Source of the DNA: Penium margaritaceum
Lineage: Eukaryota > Streptophyta > Zygnematophyceae > Desmidiales > Peniaceae
Direction: 5' to 3'
Assembly (NCBI GenBank): GCA_023375785.1
Contig: SZWC01004893.1
Span: 16,381-80,380, forward strand
DNA length: 64,000 nucleotides
The notes beneath the pieces were generated by a model. The model was not told where the DNA came from. It saw only the letters and a program-made list of their open reading frames with translations, and did no database searches. Both the position numbers and the translations under genes were made by a program. Shown piece after piece: positions 1 through 11,908 of this stretch (the first letter of the stretch is position 1; each line of letters starts with the position of its first letter).

Positions 1-245
1 GCTCATGGTACGCGGAACAACAAGACTGCACTGTAAAATGCTTTCACAATTGTCCCCGTGGCAAGTGCAACGGGTCCATATCTTGAGCGACCGTGTTTAG
101 TTGTCACGGTCACATTCTTCCAACCGTTGCTAGCCAAGGACATGCGCATGCTGGAAAGTACGTTGTCTCTGGTAGTTTCCTCACTGTAGATAGATGCATC
201 TATTGTTAGGAAGCAAGGAATGGAAGAGCAAGAGACATGCAGCTA
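1..245. other. unassigned flank
   Basis: No coding region or repeat that I can identify. It lies outside the left LTR of copia-1 and may be host DNA or part of an older element. Confidence 0.4.
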
Positions 246-887
246 GGCACAGATGCGTGGAAGCTTCCTAGAAACACAGTCACCGACTAGGCATCAATGC
301 CTGGTCAGAAGGTGACGACAGTCACAGGTCATACACCCAACGGCAAGAGTCTTGCTAGGAGACACAAGTCAAAGTGTCAGAATGCTTCAAGAGCACTTGC
401 ACAGAGAGATAACAAATGAAAAGTCCACAGCATAAATACTTGTCGCAGCGCACGGCGGGTGTCGCACGCGGCAATGCAAGGTCTGTCCTAAAACCGGCCA
501 AAAACATTGTTTTGGCCGGAACTCTGCGTAGACAAGTCAGATTGCTACGTCGTCTGAACCTAAACGTGCAGGATCTCAAGCTTGATGCTATGACTGGTCA
601 CATGCATGCATCCGGCATCAAACGGTGGACACACAATGCAAAACATGCAAATTGGGTCCACGGCTGGTCTAGTGATGAAATCCTACAGGCTCTAGAAAAA
701 CTGTTCAAGGTTCCAGACAACATCCAGGACTCTGGGGCGGTCGTCGGTTAGCTCCAAGTAGGTGGTCCATCACGAGACAATGCGTTGGAGCCACCTTGGT
801 CCGCATCAGAGATCTGCATGGGCATGGATTTGGCCGAGTGGTCAAAGTAAACTCTATGGGTCGACAGGAACGTCAGAAATCACAACA
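246..887 (-). repeat. copia-1 left (3') LTR
   Basis: The left copy aligns with 7265-7537 from the GGAAGCTTCC palindrome inward and ends in ACAACA before a C-rich tract that is the polypurine tract of the minus strand. The outer terminus reads GG instead of TG, so the first bases have mutated. It is about 642 bases, close to the 645 of copia-7. Confidence 0.85.
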
Positions 888-897
888 CTCCCCCATG
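888..897 (-). promoter_or_regulatory. copia-1 polypurine tract
   Basis: On the minus strand this reads CATGGGGGAG directly before the 3' LTR. It should prime plus-strand DNA synthesis. Copia-7 has the identical tract at 41471-41480. Confidence 0.8.
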
Positions 898-2527
898 ACC
901 CGATGGTACGCATGTCGATACGCGTGGAACACTGAAACGAATGCAACAACGAGTGCAAAAATAGTTGTGATAGAGACACGGACACACCTGGCACTCAACC
1001 ACTCTGAGGCAAGGGGCGAATTTCAACTGAACAAATAGCCAGCAAAAACTTCTCGCAAGCTTGTGCCTTCGTAAAAAAATCAGCACGCTACATGTTAATG
1101 CCGACCCATATGACGGAGATCATGAATTGCTCCAATAGATCATGCACAAAATGATGCTCAACCGCAATGTGCTTTGTGCAAGCATGAAAAATACAAGAGT
1201 TCTCTACAAAGGCAAGAGAACTATAGTTGTCAGAGCGAAGCACAATGGCAGGTACTGATTGACCCAAGTCAACGAACAGGCGCTACAGCCACACTCCCTC
1301 AGCAGCCCCTGCACCCAAAGCAACTTACTTTGCCTCCGAAGAGCAATGTACAATGAAGCCTTGCTTCCCACTGCGCCATGACATAGCGGTACCATTGAGC
1401 AGGAACACGTAGCCGGTGCGACTGCGTCCATCTAGGCTCCAGGCCCAGTCATTGTCGATGTAGCCGTCAAGAACCACCGAACACTGTCGGCGAAAGCAGA
1501 GTCTGAGGTACGATTTGGAGACCACATACCACACCACTCGTACAGCCGCATGAAGGGCTCTCACACATGAAGCCTACAAAAATTGTGCAAGGAGGTTAAC
1601 GACAAAAGCAATGTTGGGGCGTGTGGTAGTGGCCAGGTACATCAAAGATCCGATGAGACGGAGCTACAAGGTCACACCCCCTGTTTTCCCCAACTGTATG
1701 GGATCGTCCACTTTTAGGGCATCCTGTCTGTCAAGTGTGCGAGGTGTGGAGGCCATGGGCACTGCGCCAAGAAGGTCACTGAAATGCTCCTCCAGAACAC
1801 GTGCATGTCGAGCCTGATACAGCAGAAGTGTTCGACGTCTACAGTCTCACACGATCTCCATGCCAAGAAACAATGCTAAAGAACTAAGATCCTTCATCCT
1901 GTAGGCAGTTTTGATGACCGCCTTGGCCTCCTTCACGACCTCCATGGAGGGAGTCGCAATTAGATGGTCGTCCACATAGACCTGGATGGCGATGAACCGC
2001 TCGGGCGACCGCCATATAAAGAGAGAGGGATCTTCCTTGCTCTATACATACATTGCACAAGTCAGCGTACCTGTAATCTCCTAGTTCCAGCACCAAGGAG
2101 ACTGCTTGAGTCCGTGCAAGGACTTGTGCAAGCTCCAGACCTTGTTAGCGTCCGCAAAGTCTAGTGGATGAGCCACGTAGATCTCCTCATCTAGAGAGCC
2201 ATGGAGGAACAAATTGTTCACATCCATCTCGTGTAGTTCTGAGTCATGCTGAGCCACCACACCGAACAGAGTGCAAGCTGAGGTCATGCGGCCGACAGGG
2301 GCAAAGGTGTCAGTGTAATTGATGCCCTTGATGTGGGAATACCCACTGACGACCAAGCGAGCCTTGTGGCGTTCTAGTGGGCCATCTAGCTTTACTTTCT
2401 TTTGAAAGACCCACTTGACCTGAATAGGCTTCCTCCTAGGTGAAAGTTTGACTAGCTTGTAAACTCCGTGCTCTCGGATGGCACGAAGCTCATCCTCGTA
2501 GGCAGCATGACAGGCGTCTATATCCTC
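898..2527 (-). pseudogene. copia-1 reverse transcriptase and RNase H, broken
   Basis: The minus strand encodes the copia RT and RNase H in fragments. The RT part (about 2527 to 1880) has the YTDTFAPVGRMT block, the MDVNNLFLHG block, GLKQSP, and an intact YVDD active site at 1967-1978. RNase H (about 1800 to 920) begins with DGYIDNDW and a GYVFLLNGTA segment. Frames change several times and stops separate the blocks, so no functional enzyme can be made. In an active copy the product would copy element RNA into DNA inside cytoplasmic virus-like particles. Copia-7 carries the same region at 41480-43265. Confidence 0.88.
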
Positions 2528-4140
2528 TCATGAGAGAGCTTCCCTTAGTGTGCCTGGGTCAGGCGCCATCGAGAGAGAGCTGTGAGTGGCGAGTGCACAC
2601 GCCTCAGAGCTGGGCCAGATGATCACAAGGTGAGCTGTTGCATCACAAGCAATGAGAAACTTCCGAGTGACCAGATTGTGCCCTCCAGGACACACTGGAT
2701 GTACCTCTGTGTGATCTATGCGAACACTTAGGCCTAGGGCCTTTGTGCCAGGATCGCCACTCATAACGCTGCGAGTGGAGCGCCTAGGTGCGGGACTGGA
2801 TACTCGCTGGAATCCAGAGACCAGTGGTTGAAGACGAGCACCGGGCTCACGTGGGTAACATGGGCTTGAGGAGTTCATCTCAAGTCAGAAACAGGCGCGA
2901 CCACATCTGGTGAGGACTGAGGTAAAGGGCAGGTGATGGAATGTGAGGAGATGCTGGTGAAATGACGAGAGGCACAGGGCTGGGTGTAACAGTGGGGGAA
3001 AATGGAGGATCACGCATAGAGGCAGGAGTACTGGTGGACATGGGAACAAAATCATGGGTACTTGTGGGGTGTAAGAGAACAGGGGTGGAGACAGACAAGG
3101 TTGGAGCGGTCTCTGGGCCGACAGTTATGATGGCTGGGTCATCAAGAGCCAGAGAGAGAGAGAACTAGAGGGGGCTCAAACGGACACATCAGCCGGACTA
3201 GGGCTGCTCATAGGCCCAGAATTCCCCATCCGTTGAGAAGCCTCGCACGTAGGAACGTGCGTGATGGACATCAACATGACAAAGGTGAGGTTACGGAAGG
3301 TGAGACACTCAATGAAGAGCGCGTTGCGAGACTGAACGATGCAATGATGGGCTGGATTCCAAACACCCCAAGCCTTCGACCGCGAGGAGATGCCTGCCAA
3401 GGCACACAAGCAACCCTGCGGGGAGACCTTGGACCCTTCCTGGTCCTCGGTGTACAACACAGAAGCCACGGATTCCCAGACACGAGTGAGTCGCGGATCG
3501 GCACGGTGGCCAAACCAAATCTCGTATGTTGTAACATGGTGTGGAATGGGACCATGCGGGAGGCAGTTCAAGACCCATGTCATGTAGGTGAATCCTTCAA
3601 ATGCAAAAGATTCCAAAATACCGCACTCAGACCGCATAGCACAAACCGCAACCTCCATGGTGCGGTTCCAGCATTTAGAGACACCGTTCTGCTGAGGAGT
3701 AGCAGGAGCCGAAACCTTGTGAAGAATCCATGCTCGACAAAGAAACTGTCCATCTGGCCAAGAAATGTGCCAATGCGAACAGAGCGCAATGTGTGCAGTG
3801 TGTGGTGGGATTGATGCTCAACCATCACTAGCCAGAGGCAAATTGCGAGAGCAGAGTCTCTCTTCTAGAGAAGTCTCTAGACCCACCGCATCCGGGTGAA
3901 GTCATTAGCCAAGGTCTTGACGTATTTTCCCCCATCGAATATGGACTTGACAGGGAGAGGACGGAGAAGGTCCGAATGGACCAACTCGAGAGGGCAAAGA
4001 GCTCGAGAGCGGGAGTCAGGGTAGGTGCAATGATGCATCTTACCTTGAGCGTAGAATAGACTATCGGTCTTGCACGGCCTCGATAGAGGCCGCGTCAAGA
4101 CCGAGTGCGGGCTGTGTCCTAATGAGCTTTGAAACAATGT
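2528..4140 (-). pseudogene. copia-1 integrase and Ser/Pro-rich linker, catalytic residues lost
   Basis: From 4137 down, the minus strand shows the pre-integrase remnant (KTDSLFYAQGKMH, where the zinc-binding Cys pair has become Ser and Tyr), then LVHSDLL with the first catalytic Asp kept. The second catalytic Asp is replaced (RSVRIG where copia-7 has RSDRGG), and the catalytic Glu is Lys (NGVSKCWN against NGVSERWN in copia-7). The C-terminal part (about 3660 to 3176) keeps the GFTYMTWVLN and FGHRADPRL blocks. A Pro/Ser/Thr-rich linker (3098 to 2528) leads to RT. Such an enzyme could not insert DNA. Confidence 0.85.
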
Positions 4141-4187
4141 TGGAGCCTACATGACACGGACGACGATGCAATAGTCACTGGTGCTCA

Positions 4188-4802
4188 CTAGATAGAACAC
4201 TCGTGATAAACAGTCGTTGCTCTCATTTTGCCCTCGTGGGAGGAGAAGGGGATCAAGGAGAAGAAGAGATCCAGGACGGAGGCACGAAGAACAATGGTAC
4301 GAGTATCAACAGCGGTCACAATCATGGAGTCTGTAGTGTGCTCCACGGAGAGTCCCATCAGTGTGCAGACATGCTGAGAAAGCAAACTGAGCTCAAGGAA
4401 ACGCACAAAAAGTGGCTCGGAAAGATACATGGGACCAGACGAACCATCAAAGCACACAACCCCAACACCCTGGACCGGCAATGACTGACCAGAGCCTGTT
4501 CAAACGGAGCGAACAGATGCAACAGGATCGAGGACAACAAAGTCACTACGAAGACAGGTCGTGTGGCGAGTGGCACCAAAATCAATGATCCAGGTGCTGG
4601 TAGGATCATGACCAAACAACGCCACTGGACAACGGGCAATGGAACACTCGGCCTGAGACGGGCGCTGAGCAACAGGTGAGGAGGAACAACGAAGGGCACA
4701 TAGGTGAGACTCATGAAGCCAATGGGTTCTTTCAGGCCCATCATCATCACAAGCCGGCTGTACCACCCCACACGCATCAACATGAGCTATAAGAAAAAAC
4801 AA
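4188..4802 (-). pseudogene. copia-1 aspartic protease region
   Basis: This is the region between gag and integrase where copia elements encode their aspartic protease. The active-site block reads TWIIDFGATRHTT, so the usual Asp-Ser-Gly is Asp-Phe-Gly. Copia-7 has the same DFG, which suggests the change came before the two copies separated. Downstream comes the SLPVQGVGVV beta-strand block. An in-frame stop near 4499 divides the domain. The normal job would be maturation of the Gag-Pol polyprotein. Confidence 0.8.
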
Positions 4803-4850
4803 ATAAACAGTTTGTGAACCACTTGGCTATGAAAACACACTCGTACCTCC

Positions 4851-6501
4851 CTAAAAACAAAGCTCCAGGAGGTGACGGAGCTCAGTAATGGTGTGGTCAC
4901 ATGGGTCCGAGTCATCACTGCTCGCCGGTGGGGAAGCGAGAATTACTGCCGACGTGGTCGCCGCACGACCAGAGGCTGTGCTACTTGATGCAAAACACAG
5001 AGCATGTGCATCCTGAAGACCGAGTGCTCCACGTCCAGTGGAGCAGCTGCTGGTACTCGGTGTTGCGATGAGTGCCTCCACAGTTGTAGCAATGAACAGT
5101 ACGTCCACTCTTACCGCCAGGTGACTACTGCTGCTATGACTGTTATTGACCTAAACTATGCCTCCTTTTCCCCTTCTTCCCTGTGCCGCTGCTACCACAC
5201 CCTGAGTCTGAGTCGAGGTAATCGGGGTGGATGAGGAAGAGGAGGATGTACCAGAGGATGGAGGAGCAGACTGTAATAGGGGCATCGGTGGTGATGCGAT
5301 GACCGCTGCAGCAAGGGGATTCTCCTGACGGGCCACGGCTGCCTCACGAGCGGAAGTCACCTGGAGGAAGAGCTGAGGTGCCCAAGGAAGAAGCTGAAGA
5401 GAGGTGGAGAAGGGCTCAAGCACAACGTCTTTGTACCCCAAGAAGATGTGTGCGTGCTCAAGACAAACTCCAAGCATGATCGTGCAGAGCGCTCACAGTA
5501 ATGGACCTCTTGAGGTCCCAAGGCCCGTGTAGATGCACATGGCCTGCCGCCAGTAATCGGTTGTGGGCTCGGCAGATCTTTGACAAAGGGAGTGAACGGT
5601 GCAAAGGTGAGCCGAGCGGGTGGCATGCGTCTTTACAGCAAGCAGGGCTAATGTCATGTCCCAGCTCTGACGTGGAGCAGCACCCGCTACTGTGCCGGCC
5701 TCTCTAAGAAATGGGTGAAAGTCTACAACGATCTTGCGCAGCATGGTGTAAAGGAGTTCGCGCATCGCCCTGGCCACTGTCAGCACCTGAGCGCGATCTG
5801 TTACCTGGTATGAACTATGATAGCAGGGCCATATTTCCTCTGAAGTGGCCCAGACATAGAAAATAATCTCCCAACAGTCAAAGCCGTCCTCGCTGACATA
5901 TCGTGGAGTCAATGTCTCGAAATCCTTGGGTTGCCACTCCGTAGGGAGAGCAACCACAGGCTGAGAAGGACGAGGGATGGGGGGGACACCAGGATGAGGA
6001 AAGTCACTGGGGTAGTGATCGGGCGAGGATCGTATCTCTCTGTAAGGGCCGACAACTCATCCAAAGCTGGCAGAGACGGTGCTGAAGCACGAGGATGTGG
6101 CTCTCGTGATTTCCATCCTCCATACGTGGCATGTTAGGATCCTCATCTCAAGGATCGCGAGGTGGCGGGTTGTGTCCTGCTCCCGTCATCGGTGCAGATG
6201 CTGACTGCTGTGCATAGGGTATGACACCACCAACTCCCTCGGAGGTTTGACGTGGGAGTGTGGACGGACCACGAAGAAGCTCAGTGAGCGTACAGATGGA
6301 GTCGGTCTACTGATACCATAGACAACCCATCTCATCCTGCTAGATCCACAGGTCCTCAAAAGCCTGCGAGCATGGGCTCTTGACCCTTGAGGAGGAGGAA
6401 GAGAGATCTAGTGGTCCTTTGTCCTTATCATCGGCCGGAGCCAGTGAAGTGCTCTGTATGGGACCAAACGTGAAAGATTCTGCGAACAAGAAACCAAGCA
6501 T
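4851..6501 (-). pseudogene. copia-1 gag, degenerate
   Basis: The probable start is the Met at 6501, by alignment with copia-7 (Met 47194 or 47146). Recognisable parts are a Ser-rich N-terminal segment, a block around TEWQPKDFETL (about 5957), a helical capsid-like stretch with RAMRELLYTMLRK, and a Ser/Thr/Pro region. Near 5070-5110 the minus strand encodes CYNCGGTHRNTEY, a zinc-knuckle relic in which the last Cys is Tyr. Several stops and frameshifts separate these parts. Gag would form the particle shell and bind element RNA. Confidence 0.75.
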
Positions 6502-7252
6502 GTTTATCGAAAGTTGGAACGTCAAGAAAGAATGACGTTATGACCCCAAAACTGCTTACGTTAGCAAAACCACTGGTGACATTAGTGTTGCTTTCTGCCA
6601 GCAAAACAAACGCTAGCGTTTTTTACGCTGACGTATTTTACATCAATGGTTTTTGTTGTTGGAAGTCACGCGGACTCCTCGGTGGGGGTGACCGCATCAC
6701 CCCCTGCCCTGCATAGGCCTGCGTAGCTCTACGCAGTCCTGCATAGCCTTGTGTAGCGCTACGCAGTGCTGCGCAGCTTTTACGCAGATGTGCAGCAGTG
6801 TTGTGTAACAATGATGCGCAGCGGCACTGCTTGCTGCTGCTGCTATGGCCAGTACCACTACTGATGCACTCTTGCTGCTGCTTCTGTCACCGCTGCTACC
6901 TTGCTGTTGCTGCCCGCAGCTGCTCATGCCATGGCTGTTGCAAGTTGTTGCTGCCGCGCTGCCACTTTTTGTTGCCACGAGCTGTTTCGAGCTAATTCTC
7001 CTCATTTTGTTTTGTAGAGACGGGCAGCGAGACACGGCTGCTGCTGCCATCCGGTGCTGCTGCTATTGCTCGGCGTGGCTGCTGGAGCTGGAAACTGCCG
7101 CAGCTCACCCGGTGTGGTGGTGAGAATTATGTGGTGATGTTACTACTCCAAATGGCTGCAACTAGTCCTAGGAAAGGACGGCGACGGTGAGTCAAACTAC
7201 AACTGCCGGTCCTGCGTCTCTGTGGCACAACATAACGAGCTGTGTCTTGTTT
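6502..7252 (-). other. copia-1 5' leader, trinucleotide rich
   Basis: This untranslated leader runs from the primer-binding site to gag. Its middle (about 6700-7130) is dense in GCA/GCT triplets and runs of related trinucleotides. The block near the primer-binding site and a block ending in a CACCGGATGGCAGCAG-like motif are also found in copia-7 and TRG-1. I see no reliable gene in it. Confidence 0.6.
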
Positions 7253-7264
7253 GCTCTGATACCA
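7253..7264 (-). promoter_or_regulatory. copia-1 primer-binding site
   Basis: The minus strand reads TGGTATCAGAGC, complementary to the 3' end of plant initiator tRNA-Met, and it directly abuts the LTR with no spacer. Minus-strand DNA synthesis would start here. Confidence 0.95.
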
Positions 7265-7537
7265 TGAGAATATGCATGGAAGCTTCCTAGCAACACAGCC
7301 GCTGACTAGGCATCAGTTCCTGGTCACACGGTGACGACAGTTACAGGTGGCACACACAACGACAAGAGTATGGGTAGGAGACCCAAGTCAAAGTGTCATA
7401 ATGCTTCAATAGCATTTGCAAAGAGAGATAACAAATGATAGGTTCACAGCATGAATACTTGTCGCGGCGCACAGCGGGTGTCGCATGCGGCAGTGCAAGG
7501 TCTGTCCTTGGCCCAAAAACACTATTTTGGCCGTAGC
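7265..7537 (-). repeat. copia-1 right (5') LTR, truncated
   Basis: It starts TGAGAATATGCATGG beside the primer-binding site and matches the left LTR until about 7537, after which similarity to the rest of the left LTR stops. Roughly 370 bases of U3 are missing, so the promoter half of the 5' LTR is gone. Confidence 0.85.
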
Positions 7538-8180
7538 TGGACTTGGTCCAGTCTCTTTCAGTCTCGTTCCAACCTCTTTCAGTCTCGCTTGGTCGTCGTT
7601 GATGCCGTTGGACCGCCACCAACCATGCCTCTATTGCAGGTTCAACTTGTGTGACTGCGCTATGGTGGTCCAAGTCGTAGAGCAGACCGGTAAGTCTATT
7701 CAGGCGGGTAGATGTGATATACAACGTGCTAGATTGTGGAAAAAATGATCCTCGTTCTTGATGGCTTCCCAACATGAGGCGGCGTCTGGCCATGCGACAA
7801 AGTCCTGACGAGAACGATCCGCCCCCCTCTCTAGTCCTGCTCTACGGAGGTACCTCGATAACCCTCCGTTGAACGACACATCAGGCGCATTTGACCATGT
7901 CATGTTTTGGCTGGAGCAAGATTGGAACGATGACTGGGTTCATAGTTATATCTGTACATTGACAACTTCATTCACTGTGCTCACTCCTGATGCATGTTTC
8001 ATTCATGGACAATTTAAAATCTATCTCTCACTTACCATTTTTGCAACGTGTGTTTAGTTTTACCGTACGTAGTACATGAAGAATATGTCGTGTTATTCCA
8101 TATGCTACGAAGCTTGTATGACCGTAGGATAAACTTTAGGGTTTGGTCACGATGTACCCAGTTTTCGGAACTATATAGTT
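7538..8180. other. unassigned region right of copia-1
   Basis: No recognisable gene. A CTCTTTCAGTCTCG motif recurs within 7550-7590. Short open frames on both strands resemble nothing I know. Composition shifts to AT-rich after about 7900. Confidence 0.4.
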
Positions 8181-8321
8181 CATATGCCAATATCGTACAC
8201 AAAATAACGCATGTGACAATGCCGCACAAAAAGTAACGCATATGACAATCTTGCACAGAAAACAATGCATATGACAATGCTGTACATAAAACAACGCATA
8301 TGCCAATGTTACACAGAAAAT
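8181..8321. repeat. 29-bp tandem repeat, about 5 copies
   Basis: Four full 29-base units start at 8206, 8235, 8264 and 8293, with a partial unit from 8181. Each contains an AACGCATATGACAATG-like core followed by an A-rich end. The copies differ at several positions, so the array is old. Confidence 0.9.
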
Positions 8322-8500
8322 ACCTTAGGAACCCAGAAGCACTACAAAAGATGTCATATTCCTGCCACATACCATGTAGCATTGATGCATGACATGATTT
8401 TTGTCATTCACTATGTCTCAGACGGGTGCACCATTGCACTTTTTCCCATGTCAGATCCAAAATACATGCTGTGATCCAGCATGAAGAAAGGGGTGGATGG

Positions 8501-8620
8501 CTGGTTGATTTTGTTGCGGAGGCCGGGCTGATGGTTGCTTTTGTAACGCATGGTGGACGGATGGTTGCTTTTCTTCCGAATCACAGGCAGCTCGTTCCTT
8601 TTATTCCGAATGACGGGCAG
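8501..8620 (+). repeat. 30-bp tandem repeat, in frame as a 10-residue repeat
   Basis: Four diverged 30-base units lie inside an open frame (8426-8659). In that frame they encode four 10-residue units of the pattern L/M-V-x-F-V/L/I followed by five variable residues. Whether the frame is or was translated is unknown. Confidence 0.7.
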
Positions 8621-9427
8621 ATGAGCTATCTGAGCTATTTCACCTTAAAATTTATGTGAGTAAGACATTCAGTGGACATCTTTTCAAAGTTTTCTTCATG
8701 ACACATGAATGAACATATGCAACAAGTGCAGACATAAGAACAGGCATACAAAAATAAGATGTAGTATTGACAGCAGACACCCTATTAGACAGACTGCACA
8801 TTCTATGCTCAATAGATCCAATAACATTATTTGTTGAGAGCAACTCAAGAAACATTGTTTATAACGCTTATGAATTTTTTTATTCCAATAGATTTGAAGG
8901 TAACGTGCATGGCAACCTCTGGCAACTCACTAAAGAGGAAATTATGCACGTTAAACAAGGTTTATGGCCCACATGTTGCCCTGAATTTTCATGAACTGCC
9001 AGGTAGTCTGCTCACATGTAATGAATGCGTTGTATGGTCACATCTTGCCATGATGACATGTTTACTGTTGTACTCTTTGTGTCCGTTGAACAATATGTGG
9101 AGTGCTATCTTTGCATTTCTTTATCTCAAATAATCATTACACATATGTTCATCTGTTCATTTTTCCGATGAAAAATAGTTGTTTTACACAGGGTACATCG
9201 CTCATTTTAGGTTGTGGAATGTTTCAACTAAAGCAAAAACTACAAGGGGTGAATCTGCGACGTTGTGTATGGCCACAATGGCTAACTCCTTATAGCACAT
9301 GGCCAGTATTTCTCTATAATCACATCCACAAATGAGAGAATGGCCACACTGAGACCCATGGCTCCCAATTCGATGGGCAGTACAGAGGGCGATCATGGGG
9401 TGCCCACTTGCCCAACTGCCAGTATCA
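8621..9427. other. AT-rich unassigned stretch
   Basis: Short open frames occur on both strands without recognisable motifs. Nothing else can be supported before the copia-2 RT fragment begins near 9428. Confidence 0.4.
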
Positions 9428-10558
9428 CCCAGATGTTGGTACCAACAGATGGACAGCTTCATGGCACAAATCAGCTTCAAGCACTGCGAGTTGGATCACA
9501 GCGTGTTCGTGTGGCATGACAAACAGCTCCACCAGATCGTTACATTCTACGTGGATGATCTGATTTTGTGCTCAACGGATCTACCAAGCTTACAACGGCT
9601 GAAAGAATAGCTGGGTAGCAGATTCCAGATGTCGGACATGGGGGAGCTGGAGTATTACCTCGGGGTGAGCATCATGCGGAACCAGAGGGTGCGCACGGTT
9701 AAGCTGGGGCAGGCCAAATACGTGGCCGAGGTGCCGAAGCAGTACGTCATGGAGGAATTAAAACCAATTGGTAGTCCGGTCTCCACGACCTGAGAACTGG
9801 GTGCGGCAATGGCACTGCACACAAGAGAAGAGCGGGAGGATATGGCAGAGGTGCCGTACCAATCCATGTTGGGCAGCCTAATGTATACCATGGTGGCGAC
9901 TTGACCGGACCTGGCCTACACGGCGGACCGAGTGAGTAGAAACATGGTCGTTCTAGGGCCACTACGCTGGCAGGCGGTCAAGCGCATCCTCCGCTACTTG
10001 CAGGCAATGCAACATGCACGCTTGAGGTTCGAAGGCAAGGGACGGACAGACCCCTTGCATCTGGTGTGCTATACAGATGCAGACTATGCTAGGGATGTGG
10101 AGAAGCAGAAGTCCACATCCGACTATGTGTTCTTCCTTGCTGGTGCAACAGTCTTGTGGTGCATGAGGAAGAAAGACTGTGTCACCAGCTCCATAGTGGA
10201 AGCAGAGTACATCACGCTGGTCAAGGCGGTCAAGGAGGCGGTGTGGCTCCACAGGTTACTGGGAGAGCTGGGCGTACCACAGCAAGAGCTTATAGTGGTG
10301 AACGAGGACGAAACTGGCTTCATCTTGATGACAAAAAACTTGACGCAGCACAGGAGGACAAAGCACACCGGCGTGTATTATCATTATGCACGGGACATGG
10401 TCAAAAAGGGGCAGGTGGTGCTGCAACACTATAGCACGCACTACATGCTTGCGGATTGCTTGACCAAAGCACAACCTGCGGACCGGCACGCATTGAGCAT
10501 GGCTGGGCTTGGGATGACCAGCTATGATGGGCTCGAGGGTGCAGTGAAAGATGAGTGA
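9428..10558 (+). pseudogene. copia-2 reverse transcriptase (C-terminal) and RNase H
   Basis: The RT part starts at WYQQMDSF and includes an intact FYVDDLILCS active-site block near 9549-9575. Stops follow at about 9608, 9791 and 9901. RNase H is open from 9932 to 10558: the YTDADYARD, VEAEYITL and LADCLTKA blocks are present, and RTKHTGVYYHYARD marks the conserved C-terminal segment. The final 208 codons are uninterrupted, but the missing upstream half makes this a dead fragment. Confidence 0.88.
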
Positions 10559-10588
10559 GAGCAAGCAGGAGCAGTGCGCATGGCAGGT

Positions 10589-10601
10589 GCAAGGGGGAGA
10601 A
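10589..10601 (+). promoter_or_regulatory. copia-2 polypurine tract
   Basis: The tract GCAAGGGGGAGAA lies about 30 bases after the RNase H stop and directly before TGTTGAAACTG, the probable LTR start at 10602. Confidence 0.75.
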
Positions 10602-10690
10602 TGTTGAAACTGCGCCCCTCCGCATGCCCAAGCAAGGTGCCGGGAGGCACGGAAGAGCCACCAGAGAGAGGAAAATCCTCGCAGTTTGAT
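10602..10690 (+). repeat. copia-2 3' LTR start, extent unknown
   Basis: The TG start after the polypurine tract fits a 3' LTR. There is no second copy to define the end, so only the first bases are assigned. Confidence 0.5.
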
Positions 10691-11542
10691 CTAGTGGCTT
10701 AGGGATTACTTGGATCTTAAAATGGAGGATTGTCCCTCAAAGTTGACAAGTCGCTGAATAAGGTGGAAGTTGTTTCACCGGAATTGCACATTTAACAAGG
10801 GAGATGTGGGCTTCCAAAGTTGGGGTGTGCGCGGCAACTCCAGAGTCGGCCTTGGTTAGACTGCTAGTGAAAAATCAACCGGAGCCAGTAACAAATTTCC
10901 ATGTGGGGATTTTTCTTTGGAAGACTTCCAAGGCGTCTGGTTGAGATAACATCCACCGGATCCAGTAGTGCAGGTTGTTACAAAGGGACTTAGCCAAATC
11001 CTGGCCTTGCTTGGAATCCGAAAATCATAAGTACGTGTTGTTACTCGGGGTCTTCGTCAAAATTCTGAGTGCAGGTCCACGGAAAGGATTTGAACTACAT
11101 CTATCCCCATAACCAAACTCGATGATTTACTCATAAAAACAGACTGCAAATACGCAAGGGGAACCGCCACTACGTTCAGGGACATTTGTACCTCCTTTCA
11201 ACAGGAGGCCACAGTGACCAGGCCTAGGCAACTGTTTAAAGGAAAATAGGCCTCTGGAAAGGCGTCATGATGGGTCCTTGATGTGTGAGGGCGCCTCGGC
11301 GGGCGACATGGTGTGTGCTGCCGACAGGGTGGCTGGATTGGGGTGCCGCAATTTGGTTGACGTAGCGGGAGCTATAGTGATCCAAATCGTGCATGGTTTG
11401 GTATGTTGGAGAGCTCAGATTATGTCCATGTAAAGAAATTAATGCAAAATTTTGTTATTCCCTTCGCAGAAATGACTCTCTCACAACTTCCTTCCACTCC
11501 CAGAAACATAGTGTGAGGTGACCACAAAGCTCACGCATGGAC
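10691..11542. other. unassigned region, possibly rest of copia-2 LTR
   Basis: No open frame of note. Part of it may be the remainder of the copia-2 LTR; I cannot set the boundary. Confidence 0.35.
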
Positions 11543-11908
11543 TCAGAACCCACACCAAAACAGATTGCCGTGAACACCAAGTGCAGACCCTTTGGGGCAC
11601 ATTGGAACTGCCACCACCAGGCCGAAGTTTCTGACAGGTAGTACCCCGATTCCATGACCCTCTTTAGAAGTCCATTTTCTATGTCCTGAGTGAGCTGCCA
11701 AGGGAAACGTGTTCTTGTCCTCGCAAAATACTAGCCTTATGTCCACATTACCCTGATGGGCGAGATGATGGGAACTGTTCAGCCGCATGATAGAAAAAAA
11801 GTGAATATCGAGTTTCCAAACGCCACTATCGGTGAACCCATTAGTGTAACGTGGACGCATGGTATGACTCTCTGATTGCGACTGTTTACCTGAATGGTAG
11901 GTCAACAT
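11543..11908 (-). pseudogene. unidentified coding-like island
   Basis: An open frame of about 120 codons has protein-like composition, alternating hydrophobic and polar residues, and blocks such as GNVDIRLVF. I do not recognise the family. It is one of several minus-strand islands (also about 12659-12860, 13064-13430, 19756-19835 and 22206-22598) in the same unassigned DNA, and these could be pieces of one decayed or intron-containing gene or of an unrecognised element. Nothing supports a function. Confidence 0.3.

Larger units (their letters stand above)
246..7537 (-). mobile_element. copia-1, Ty1/copia LTR retrotransposon, degenerate
   Basis: The element reads right to left: truncated 5' LTR, primer-binding site, GCA-rich leader, gag, protease, integrase, Ser/Pro-rich linker, reverse transcriptase, RNase H, polypurine tract and 3' LTR. 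The order protease-integrase-RT-RNase H is diagnostic of Ty1/copia. Its proteins align along their length with copia-7, so both belong to one family. Stops and frameshifts break every domain, the integrase has lost two catalytic residues, and the right LTR stops after about 273 bases. No target duplication can be read because the right end is missing. Confidence 0.92.
9428..10690 (+). mobile_element. copia-2, 5'-truncated Ty1/copia fragment
   Basis: The fragment holds the C-terminal half of RT, all of RNase H, a polypurine tract and the start of a 3' LTR. It starts abruptly at an RT block equivalent to APRLWYQKMD and has no gag, protease or integrase upstream. The right end of its LTR cannot be placed because no partner LTR is in the window. 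RNase H sequence puts it nearer to copia-4/5 than to copia-1/7. Confidence 0.85.

Noticed and set aside
8181-8321. 29-bp repeats as a CRISPR array
   Set aside because: Units are directly adjacent with no spacers, diverged, and the context is a plant-like nuclear genome.
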